A stretch of 64,000 nt of DNA, taken from positions 130,245-194,244 of the forward strand of contig DASZBX010000147.1 in assembly GCA_035943635.1 (NCBI GenBank). Reading direction: 5' to 3'. How positions within the stretch are numbered: position 1 is the stretch's first letter; each line of letters begins with the position of its first letter. The notes beneath the pieces were generated by a model. That model did not search any database. It was given only the letters and a program-made list of their open reading frames with translations, and was not told the DNA's origin. Positions 48,476 through 55,958 of this stretch are shown here, in pieces. Source of the DNA: DASZBX01 sp035943635 (GTDB lineage: Bacteria > Actinomycetota > Actinomycetes > Streptomycetales > Catenulisporaceae). Position numbers and translations under genes: made by a program.

Positions 48476-49540
48476 ATGAAGCGAGCTGAGGCATTGGCGA
48501 TCTTGGGCGGGCTGGCATCAGACCAGTACGGCCTGATTACCGCTGCCCTGGCCAAGACGCGCGGAGTGGACGGGGTAACGCTGCTGCGCTTGTGCGATGC
48601 AGACCTGTTGGAAAACGTGGGGCGCGGCATCTACCTACTACCAGGCGCGGTCAGGCCGTCGCATCTGGAGATCAGGGTGGCGTGGCTGCGGCTCGATCCG
48701 GTGCGCCCGGCCTGGGCGAGAAATGGTCGCGGGAAGAAGGACGGGGTTGTCTCGCACAGTTCAGCGTGCCTGCTCCACGAACTCGGTGATATTCCCACGC
48801 CGAAGGTCGAACTGACGGTGCCGGGTCGGTTGACCACCCGTGAGCCGGGGGTCGAACTGCACCAGCATCCCGGACCGCTGAGCCCAGACGAGGTCATGGT
48901 CGTTGACGGGTTGCCCGTAACAAGCGCTGAGCGCACAATCGTGGACCTGCTGCAAAGTGGCGCGGACGCCGGGCACGTGGGCGGAGTCGTTGTTGACGCC
49001 GAGCATCGTGGATTAGTGGATTTCGACGCGCTGGCGGCACGTGTGGAACGTTTTGCGGATCACTATGCGGTGCCTGAGGGTTCCGGGAGGGAACTGCTGT
49101 CGACCTTGGCTGCGGCGGCTGGGCAGCAGCTTAATCGCGACGCTGTGGCCGAGGTGTGGAAGGAGTGGGTGACTGTTGGAGCCGCTGCAGGCTATGAAGA
49201 CGCGGTACGCCAAATCCTGCAAATGAAACCTGCAAATGCGTCGTGGACGAAGACAGTGAACCCGGCTTCGTTGTTGGTGCCTGCCGAGGTTGTGAAGAGC
49301 CTGCGCAGCCCGGTGGTGTCTGACTTCCTGGCCAAGTTTCAGGATGCGACCAAGTACGCGGCTGCACAGCAAGAGCTAACGGAAGCACTGTCCACGATGA
49401 AAACTGTGAGCGAGGCCGTGGCCACGTTCCAGCTGATCGCCAACGAATTCAGCAACCCAATGGTCAGAACGGCGCTTGCTGTTGCCGGTGCGCAGATCAT
49501 GGCGGACCACGACGACGAAACACCTGAGGATGAAGCTTGA
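48476..49540 (+). CDS. AbiEi-type antitoxin / transcriptional regulator (type IV TA system)
   Basis: 354 residues. The N-terminal winged-helix AbiEi domain is at 1-70 (DQYGLITAALAKTRGVDGVT, then LENVGRGIYLLPG). The middle AbiEi_C-like part resembles the DUF559-less antitoxin core (VVSHSSACLLHELGDIPTPK, GLPVTSAERTIVDLL). The C-terminal 130 residues are helical and less conserved. It should silence its promoter and antagonise the AbiEii toxin. ATG at 48476 lies just after TAATAAT with no ribosome site, so translation is probably leaderless. The stop overlaps the TTG of the toxin (TTGA). Codon use is noticeably less GC-biased than in flanking genes, in line with acquisition. Confidence 0.88.
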   Translation: MKRAEALAILGGLASDQYGLITAALAKTRGVDGVTLLRLCDADLLENVGRGIYLLPGAVRPSHLEIRVAWLRLDPVRPAWARNGRGKKDGVVSHSSACLLHELGDIPTPKVELTVPGRLTTREPGVELHQHPGPLSPDEVMVVDGLPVTSAERTIVDLLQSGADAGHVGGVVVDAEHRGLVDFDALAARVERFADHYAVPEGSGRELLSTLAAAAGQQLNRDAVAEVWKEWVTVGAAAGYEDAVRQILQMKPANASWTKTVNPASLLVPAEVVKSLRSPVVSDFLAKFQDATKYAAAQQELTEALSTMKTVSEAVATFQLIANEFSNPMVRTALAVAGAQIMADHDDETPEDEA

Positions 49541-50466
49541 AAAAGAGCTACGCCACCCCGGCGGCAATGGAGAAGGCAATCCGGTCCAAAGCGCAGCAGC
49601 TCTCGGTCAAAACTGGCATTTCGACCGGCGACCTAGTGCTGCGGTTCCACTATCAGCGCCTGCTGGCCCGGGTTTTCCAGGAAGAAGGCTGGATGCTCAA
49701 GGGTGGACAGGCATTGCTGGTGCGGTTCCCTGAGCAAGCTCGGGCCAGCCGGGACGCCGACCTATTCCGGCCCGGAGCAGAGGGTCTTGAGGAGGCTCTG
49801 GCGGCACTCAAGAGTGCCGCTGAATTGGACCTAGAGGACTTCTTCCGGTTCTCAGTCAAGTCCCACAAGCGGTCTACGGCCGGGGCTGGGAACGGGGCAA
49901 AGGTTCACATTGAAGTGCAGATCGGAGTGCAGAGGAAAGACCCGCTCAGTGTTGACGTGGTGGTCAAAAGAACACCGACCGGCAAGCCGACTGAGATGCG
50001 CCTAAAGCCGGCTGTGCCAGTTGACTGGCCGGATACCTGGCCACTGGTGCTTCTCTACCCTCTGCAGGACCACGTGGCCGACAAGATATGCGCGATGTAC
50101 GAGATGCACGAGCGCATCTCGGGGCTGGACTCACCGTCCACCCGGTTCCGTGATCTTGCGGATCTTCTACTCATCTCCCAAAAGGAGGTGATCGAAGGAC
50201 GTGGCGTGCAGTTCGCACTCTCGGTGGAGGTGCCGCGGCGCCGGGCCCTGGGGACCAAGCTGACCTTGCCTTCCTCGTTCCAGGTTCCAGATCCGGCATC
50301 CTGGACCCAGAATTACCCTGCGGCCGCGACCGCGGTCACTGGTCTGCGCGGGTGTCAGACTTTGGACGAAGCGTCGGCTGCTGCCGATGCATTTATTACC
50401 CCGCTGCTGGCAGCCAGCGACCCGGGCGTCTGGAATCCGATGGCGGCATGTTGGACGCGGCACTGA
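49537..50466 (+). CDS. AbiEii-type nucleotidyltransferase toxin
   Basis: 309 residues, DNA polymerase beta-like nucleotidyltransferase fold (AbiEii/AbiGii, PF08843). Motif I is LKGGQALLVRF followed by RASRDADLF, the G-G and D-x-D residues that bind nucleotide and metal. Motif III is near VHIEVQIGVQ, and LLYPLQDHVADKICAMYEMH followed by RFRDLADLLLI are typical of the family. Such toxins cause bacteriostasis and abort phage infection; MenT/AbiEii relatives can nucleotidylate tRNA. TTG start at 49537 overlaps the antitoxin stop, with GAGGA six bases upstream. AbiE acts as type IV toxin-antitoxin. Confidence 0.9.
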   Translation: MKKSYATPAAMEKAIRSKAQQLSVKTGISTGDLVLRFHYQRLLARVFQEEGWMLKGGQALLVRFPEQARASRDADLFRPGAEGLEEALAALKSAAELDLEDFFRFSVKSHKRSTAGAGNGAKVHIEVQIGVQRKDPLSVDVVVKRTPTGKPTEMRLKPAVPVDWPDTWPLVLLYPLQDHVADKICAMYEMHERISGLDSPSTRFRDLADLLLISQKEVIEGRGVQFALSVEVPRRRALGTKLTLPSSFQVPDPASWTQNYPAAATAVTGLRGCQTLDEASAAADAFITPLLAASDPGVWNPMAACWTRH

Positions 50467-50748
50467 ACGGGCGGAACACCGGTCACACCGCCGACTGGTC
50501 ACTACGCAGCGCATCACATGACGCATTCGCGTCATGATCGGTAATCATTCCGCCAGCTGAGTGGGGATCACCCTGCTGAAATAAATGCTAGTCACATCTG
50601 CCATTTGTGGTAAATGAATTCATTAATGCATCCCGCTTGTCTTTGGCCTCGTTGAGATCATCTCGCTGGATTCTGGCGAAATCCTGCCGCGGTAGCACGG
50701 TCGGACTAGGCTGACCGAGGTCGAATCCATCGCGAGGCGGGAGTGAAC
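50467..50748 (+). other. AT-rich intergenic region with hairpin and divergent base composition
   Basis: 282 bp between the AbiEii gene and the caspase-kinase gene. CATGACGC-ATTC-GCGTCATG (50517-50536) is an 8-bp stem that may end the AbiE transcript. Around 50580-50640 the sequence is strikingly AT-rich for this genome (AAATAAATGC, AAATGAATTCATTAATGC). A TAGGCT at 50707-50712 could be a -10 for the next gene. No further coding region is seen. Confidence 0.5.
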
Positions 50749-53001
50749 ATGAGTGGGCGATTGGCCTTGGTCACTGGTGTGAGCGAATATTCTGGGCGGT
50801 GGTCATCACTCAAGAGCTGTGTCAATGACGCCGACCAGATAGCTGATGTCTTGACTTTCCCTGAATATGGATTCTCAGTGACCCTGCTGCTGAACGGCGA
50901 GGTGACGAAGGCTGCGGTTTTTCGCTGGATGGTCGAAGCCAAGAATTCCGGTGCCGAGCAGGTTGTGTTCTACTTTGCCGGACACGGCGCAACCACTGAA
51001 CTCGGAACCTTTCTCGTGTGTAGTGACAACAGCGACTTCGATGAGGGCATTTCTCTGCCCGAGCTGATGCGCATCGCCGATCCGGGGGTGGATGCGCCGA
51101 GTCAGGTTCTTTTCCTGTTGGACTGCTGCCACTCCGGGGGAGCGGTCAATCCCGGCCCCGGGCGAGGGATACCGGTGCGCAGCGTAGGCAAGTCTGATGT
51201 GGTCCAAGCTGTACGGCAGATCGACCCGGCGTGCGTAGTCATCGCCGCTTGCACGGAGTCGCAGCCGGCCTGGGAAGTGACCAATCTCGGCCATGGAGTC
51301 TTCACATATCATTTGCTCTCAGCGTTGATGGGCGATGCCGCAGACCACACCGGGGAGGTGACGGCCAACAGCGTCTACGAAGTGATCTCGCGGGAGATGG
51401 ACAGCCGGGACGGCCATGTACAGACTCCGGTGTTCGGCGGCAGGGTTCAGGGACGGATGGTGCTGGGGCGGGACTTCAGCCCGGCACTTCTGCCGCCGCG
51501 TCCTGACCAGGAATATGCGCAATACGAAGCGGAAGCACAAGATTACCTTGACAGATACAGCAGATTTAAATCCGGCTTCGACCCGATGACCTGGCGATCC
51601 GAAGGTTATTTTGCGGCGTGCCGGAAGCTGGAGGTGATCTCCAAATGGTTTGACGAGAAAGACAAGGTGCAAGGACTCACCGTCAGGCCGGAATACAAAC
51701 ATTCTCGTGAAACACTCGCTCGCCATCAAAGCGAGCTGGGTCTCGTGGAATCCGATACCCGAACGCGGTGGGGTGTACTCGAGGCTGTTATCGGTGCGGG
51801 CGGCTTCGGTAAAGTCTGGAAGGTGGCCCGTGGCGAGGGCGAGTACATGGCATATAAGCTCTACCATGTCAATGATTTACATGACCGCGAGAAGGTCAAG
51901 CGGTTTCAGAACGGTTATGAGGCGATGCGGATGCTGGCCCATCCCCGTATCGTCTCGGTACACGAGTACAGCGATTGCCCGCCCGGGTTCACCATGGACT
52001 TCATCAACGGCAGCAACCTGCGGGAGTTGGATCCGGCAAGGTTCATGGAGCCCATGGAGATCCTCGACATTCTTCTGAAGTCGGCCGAAGCGATCGAGCA
52101 CGCTCACGATCACGAGGTGATCCATCGTGACATCAAGCCTGAAAACATCATCTGCAGGCTTGACGAAGCCGGTGTCTATCAGCCATATCTGACCGATTTC
52201 GACCTGGCGTGGTTCACGACGCAGACCCAGAAGGCGACGAAGACGGCGATGGGGGTCGTTTATTATGCCGCGCCCGAACAGTTCATAGCTTTCGATCCCA
52301 AGGTGGCGCGCAGCCGCAACCCGACGTTGGACGTCTTCTCGTTTGGCCAGCTGATGTACTTCTGCCTGCTGGGGCGGGATCCGGATCCGCTGAGTATCGA
52401 TGACAACGGCCAGAACCTCAGCCGCAAGCTGGCTCAATCGTGTTCGACCGAAGTGTCGAACGCGATAGTGGATTTGTACCGGCGCTGCACCAGATTTGAG
52501 GCATCGGCGCGGATCCAGAGATTTTCCGAGGTGGGATCCGCAGTCCGTGCCATACATCAGGATGTCATGCATAGCGACGCAGGGGCTGTCATCAGCTCGG
52601 AAGGCTATACGAAGGAAGTCATCTACCAGATGACGAACATGCTGCCTTCCAGCGAGAAGACACCGTCATTCACCACCGTCTCGGGCCAGTGGCAGGTGAC
52701 TTTTGAATGGAAGACGAAGAGCCGTAGGCACTCGACCACGGATGAACTGCAAATGCATGTCGAGCCTACCGGTCGAATGGCTTTGGAGAATCGATCCAAT
52801 TCACAGATGCGCGACGTATTCAACCGCCGCGTGGATCGAGCTATTTCCGCCGAGGGTTTCAGCCAGCGTGCGAAGCGTCATCCGGGCAAGCGCGGCGCTT
52901 TTTCCTTTTACTTGGAATGGAGGCCGATCAGCATCAATCGGACCGACGCACTTGAACTGTGTACCCTGCTGCGCGCCGTGCTTGTGTCCTTGAGTTCCTG
53001 A
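50749..53001 (+). CDS. Caspase-like protease fused to Ser/Thr protein kinase
   Basis: 750 residues, cytosolic, no membrane helix. Residues 3-240 are a peptidase C14 (metacaspase-like) domain: LALVTGVSEYSGRWSSLKSC, the catalytic His79 in VVFYFAGHG, catalytic Cys127 in LFLLDCCHSGG, and VVIAACTESQPAWE. Residues about 250-335 are a helical linker. Residues 345-605 are a protein kinase: IGAGGFGKVWK, Lys370 in MAYKLY, HRDIKPENI (Asp461), DFD (483-485) instead of DFG, and YYAAPEQF. Residues 610-750 form an unrecognised domain. ATG at 50749 has GGGAG upstream; GTG at 50743 is equally possible. Lower GC, position beside AbiE and an integrase remnant, and the effector-like domain mix point to an acquired defence or regulated-death protein. 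Both active sites look intact. Confidence 0.93.
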   Translation: MSGRLALVTGVSEYSGRWSSLKSCVNDADQIADVLTFPEYGFSVTLLLNGEVTKAAVFRWMVEAKNSGAEQVVFYFAGHGATTELGTFLVCSDNSDFDEGISLPELMRIADPGVDAPSQVLFLLDCCHSGGAVNPGPGRGIPVRSVGKSDVVQAVRQIDPACVVIAACTESQPAWEVTNLGHGVFTYHLLSALMGDAADHTGEVTANSVYEVISREMDSRDGHVQTPVFGGRVQGRMVLGRDFSPALLPPRPDQEYAQYEAEAQDYLDRYSRFKSGFDPMTWRSEGYFAACRKLEVISKWFDEKDKVQGLTVRPEYKHSRETLARHQSELGLVESDTRTRWGVLEAVIGAGGFGKVWKVARGEGEYMAYKLYHVNDLHDREKVKRFQNGYEAMRMLAHPRIVSVHEYSDCPPGFTMDFINGSNLRELDPARFMEPMEILDILLKSAEAIEHAHDHEVIHRDIKPENIICRLDEAGVYQPYLTDFDLAWFTTQTQKATKTAMGVVYYAAPEQFIAFDPKVARSRNPTLDVFSFGQLMYFCLLGRDPDPLSIDDNGQNLSRKLAQSCSTEVSNAIVDLYRRCTRFEASARIQRFSEVGSAVRAIHQDVMHSDAGAVISSEGYTKEVIYQMTNMLPSSEKTPSFTTVSGQWQVTFEWKTKSRRHSTTDELQMHVEPTGRMALENRSNSQMRDVFNRRVDRAISAEGFSQRAKRHPGKRGAFSFYLEWRPISINRTDALELCTLLRAVLVSLSS

Positions 53002-53005
53002 CGAC

Positions 53006-53036
53006 GGGCCCGATCCATTCCCCCTGGACCGGGCCC
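53006..53036. terminator. Hairpin after the caspase-kinase gene
   Basis: GGGCCCGATCC (53006-53016) and GGACCGGGCCC (53026-53036) pair with one mismatch, between two convergent gene ends. Confidence 0.65.
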
Positions 53037-53054
53037 CGCGGCCTTCATCGAAGA

Positions 53055-53519
53055 TCAGTTGTTCCCAGTGATCTGCTGGCGCAGGCACTGAGAATACTGG
53101 GTGCTGTCGTTCTGGTACTGGACGCAGTTCTGGGCCTTGTTCAGCACCCAGAAGCCGAGAATCAGCACAGCAGCCGAAACCGCCATGGCGATGGCCGAGG
53201 TGATGATCCCGCCGATGGCCATGCCGCGGCCGGCGCCGGTGCGCTTGGCGGTGCGCAGGCTGATGATGCCCAGGATCAGGCCGACGATGCCCAGGGCGCC
53301 GCCGATCAGGAAGAACGAGGTGACGAGGCCGATGATGCCCAGGGTGAGGGCGGCGATGGCCATGCCGTTGCGGGCGGGCTGCTGCATCTGCGGGTAGCCG
53401 TAGCCGCCCGGAGCCTGCGGGTAGGTCCCGTAGGGCGCCGCGTAGGGGGCGTCGGAGTCATTCGGTTGACCCGGGTAAGGGGACTGGTAGTTGCCAGGCT
53501 GTGCGTTCGGGTCTGACAT
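53055..53519 (-). CDS. DUF4190 domain-containing small membrane protein
   Basis: 154 residues. A Pro/Tyr/Gln-rich N-terminus of 48 residues (SPYPGQPNDSDAPYAAPYGT) precedes the DUF4190 core: two helices with a small-residue pattern (MAIAALTLGIIGLVTSFFLI and ALGIVGLILGIISLRTAKRT) and a third (AMAVSAAVLILGFWVLNKAQ). A short extracellular tail holds two Cys (NCVQYQNDSTQYSQCLRQQ). Similar modules are fused to the kinase encoded at 28462. The function is unknown. ATG at 53519. It resumes the ordinary high-GC chromosome after the island. Confidence 0.85.
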   Translation of the reverse strand: MSDPNAQPGNYQSPYPGQPNDSDAPYAAPYGTYPQAPGGYGYPQMQQPARNGMAIAALTLGIIGLVTSFFLIGGALGIVGLILGIISLRTAKRTGAGRGMAIGGIITSAIAMAVSAAVLILGFWVLNKAQNCVQYQNDSTQYSQCLRQQITGNN

Positions 53520-53728
53520 CGATGACTGCCTCGGAGAGATAATGTGCGTGTAGTGACAGGTCGCGAGCCTAGTCGATTCGCTGCCGCGGCAATAGTGGGC
53601 ACGAGTCGGGCGCCCGCGCGCCGGGTGCGGCCGAGGAAGCGAAGGCGGCTGGCGGCGGGGGCGGCAGCCGGGCCGGAGCGGGCCGGAGCGGGTCAAAAAC
53701 GAAGCGGACCGGCCCGGCACGACGGGGA

Positions 53729-54427
53729 TCAGCCGGACGCCCGCAGCGCGGCGGCGATCCGGGCGCGGCCGTCGCCGCCGACGTTCGGGCCGGGCTGGAG
53801 CGCCATCTGGAGCAGGGCGTTGAAGCTGGCCAGCACCTCGCGGGCGTTGTCGTGCAGGTACTGGCCCTTGCCCAGCCACCAGCCGCGGTCGCCGTCGCCC
53901 ACGCCGTACGCGGTGATCCCGGCCGTGCGGCAGAGCATGACCGCGCGCGGGACGTGGAACGACTGGCTGATCACGATCGCGTGGTCGATGCCGAAGACCT
54001 GCTTGGCGCGGATGCAGGACTGCCAGGTGTCGAAGCCGTCCGGGTCGATCACGATGATCTTCTCCGGGACGCCGTGGTCGACCAGGTAGTCGTTCATCGC
54101 CTGGGTCTCGTTGTACTTGATGTCGTGGTTGTCCCCGGTCACCAGGAACACCTTGATCTTGTCGGCGTGCCACAGGGAGACGGCCAGGTCCAGCCGGGAG
54201 GCGAGGTACGGCGACGGCTCGTCGTTCTTCTCCCCGGCGCCCAGGATGATGCCGACCGGTTCGGCCGGGACGGCGGCGATCGAGCGCACATCCGTGTTCC
54301 CGACCGCACTCACGACCGCGATCGGCAGGAAGAGCAGTGTGACGAGGATCACCGACGCCTGGTAGATCCGGCGCCACCTGCGGCGCCGCTGCCAGGCCGG
54401 GCGGGCCCCGTCCGTGCTCGAACGCAT
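53729..54427 (-). CDS. DUF218/SanA-like ElyC family protein
   Basis: 232 residues. One N-terminal membrane helix after an Arg-rich start (IYQASVILVTLLFLPIAVVS), then the DUF218 domain outside the membrane: GIILGAGEKNDEPSPYLASR, LVTGDNHDIKYNETQAMNDY, IIVIDPDGFDTWQSCIRAKQ and VISQSFHVPRAVMLCRTAGI. SanA/ElyC/YdcF proteins affect envelope permeability, vancomycin sensitivity and peptidoglycan or exopolysaccharide assembly; their chemistry is unclear. ATG at 54427. Neighbours on the same strand are also surface proteins. Confidence 0.9.
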   Translation of the reverse strand: MRSSTDGARPAWQRRRRWRRIYQASVILVTLLFLPIAVVSAVGNTDVRSIAAVPAEPVGIILGAGEKNDEPSPYLASRLDLAVSLWHADKIKVFLVTGDNHDIKYNETQAMNDYLVDHGVPEKIIVIDPDGFDTWQSCIRAKQVFGIDHAIVISQSFHVPRAVMLCRTAGITAYGVGDGDRGWWLGKGQYLHDNAREVLASFNALLQMALQPGPNVGGDGRARIAAALRASG

Positions 54428-54579
54428 CGCCGCCCGCTCCTTCGCCGTTCCCGATTCTCGTCCATGCCACGCCGCCGCCGCCGAGGATGATCGGCTTCGT
54501 CGGCTGAAGGACGAGCCTACCGGGCGCGCCGGTTGCGACTGGATGAATCAGTGCAGGCAGCAGGGCACAGCACAGCGCC

Positions 54580-55779
54580 TCACGATGACGCGACCATGGC
54601 GCCCCTCACATCGACATTCCCACTCCACACGCCCCAGGTGGCGCTCCCGGTCAAACACGCGTTGCCGTAGATCCCCCCGCCGAACGTGTTGTTCTCGACG
54701 TTCACCGCGGTCGCCGACTCGTTGTAGACCGTGTACGCGCCGCCCTCCAGATAATTGCCGATCACCTGGTTCCCGACATTGCTGCCGTCCGACTGGTAGA
54801 ACACCGCCGCCGTGACGTTGCTCGGCGGCATCACGATCCGGTTGCCCTCGTACAGCATGTTGCTGCCGCCCTGGCTGAACAGGCCGTCGCCGTGGCAGAT
54901 CCCGCCGCTGCTGCACTGGGCCAGGGCCGGATAGATCTCGTTGTCCTTGATCACACTGCCGCCGTCCGGGTCCAGCCCCTGCGGGAAGCCCTGCAGCAGG
55001 CTGTGGCTGACGAACAGCGGCCGTTCCGAGTCCGTCCACAGGCCGCCGATGTCCGAGCCGCCGGTGTACGTCGGAACGCCCGGGCCGGTGGACAGGGTCG
55101 TGCCGGTCACGGTCAGGCTGGAGCCGGACTCGCCGTTCGCGCACTGGGCGTAGACGTCGAACCAGGTGTTCGACGGCGCCAGGTAGATCACCGAGTCGCT
55201 GATGGTCAGCGAGCCGCAGCCGGTGAAGTACAGGCCGCCCTCGATCTCGACGTGCGACAGGCTCAGGCTGTCGTTGTCGCAGCGCAGGTAGCCGTTCGCG
55301 GTGATCCACTTGCAGTCGGAGTTCGGCACCTTCTTGTTCGCCGCCGAGTACACCGTCAGGGCCGACATGGAGCCGCGGTAGCCCTGCGTGCCGGCCTGGA
55401 CGTACGAGCCGCCGCCACCGCCGGCCACCGGGGGCCCGGGCGTCGCGCCGTGGGTCGCCGGCGGGTGGGCTCCGGCCGACGCCGAGGCGCCTGCGGACGC
55501 CGAAGCGCTCGCGCTGGCCGACGCGGAGGCGGTGCCCGACGCGGACGCGGACGCGGAGGCCGACGCCCCGGGCAGCGCGACCGGCGGGCCGGTCTGGCCG
55601 GAGGCCGATGCGGACGCGCCGGGGGACCCGCTCGCCGTCGGCCCGGCCGGGCCCGGGCCTTTGGCGATCAGGACCGCGAAGACGACGATCACGGCGAACA
55701 GGGCCAGGCACGAGGTGAACCAGATCCACCGTCGCGCCCGCTGCCTGCCGTTCTTCCGGTGGCTGGTGTCGACCGGCAT
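54580..55779 (-). CDS. Secreted or anchored right-handed beta-helix-like protein with Ser/Ala linker
   Basis: 399 residues. The basic start (SHRKNGRQRARRW) and one helix (IWFTSCLALFAVIVVFAVLI) make a signal anchor. A low-complexity Ser/Ala/Gly linker of about 75 residues contains long SASASA runs. The C-terminal 270 residues show repeated short strands with Asn/Gly turns (LSLSHVEIEGGLYFTGCGSL, VIKDNEIYPALAQCSSGGIC, NMLYEGNRIVMPPSNVTAAV, NQVIGNYLEGGAYTVYNESA, VNVENNTFGGGIYGNAC), the pattern of a parallel beta-helix as in pectate lyases and polysaccharide depolymerases. Substrate unknown. ATG at 55779 with GGGGA upstream. Confidence 0.82.
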   Translation of the reverse strand: MPVDTSHRKNGRQRARRWIWFTSCLALFAVIVVFAVLIAKGPGPAGPTASGSPGASASASGQTGPPVALPGASASASASASGTASASASASASASAGASASAGAHPPATHGATPGPPVAGGGGGSYVQAGTQGYRGSMSALTVYSAANKKVPNSDCKWITANGYLRCDNDSLSLSHVEIEGGLYFTGCGSLTISDSVIYLAPSNTWFDVYAQCANGESGSSLTVTGTTLSTGPGVPTYTGGSDIGGLWTDSERPLFVSHSLLQGFPQGLDPDGGSVIKDNEIYPALAQCSSGGICHGDGLFSQGGSNMLYEGNRIVMPPSNVTAAVFYQSDGSNVGNQVIGNYLEGGAYTVYNESATAVNVENNTFGGGIYGNACLTGSATWGVWSGNVDVRGAMVASS

Positions 55780-55958
55780 AGTGTTTCCCCTGCTCGAGGC
55801 CGCCGGCGCGGTACGCCGGTCGGTCCGCTGGTGAGACCCCTGATTAAGCAGTCCTACCACAGCCGGATTGCCGTCCGCAGGCTTTCCGGGGAACCCTGAT
55901 TCGCCGGGAAAAGGCGCAGCGGGGCCGCAAACAGCTTCGATCCGGCCAATGCCCCAGT

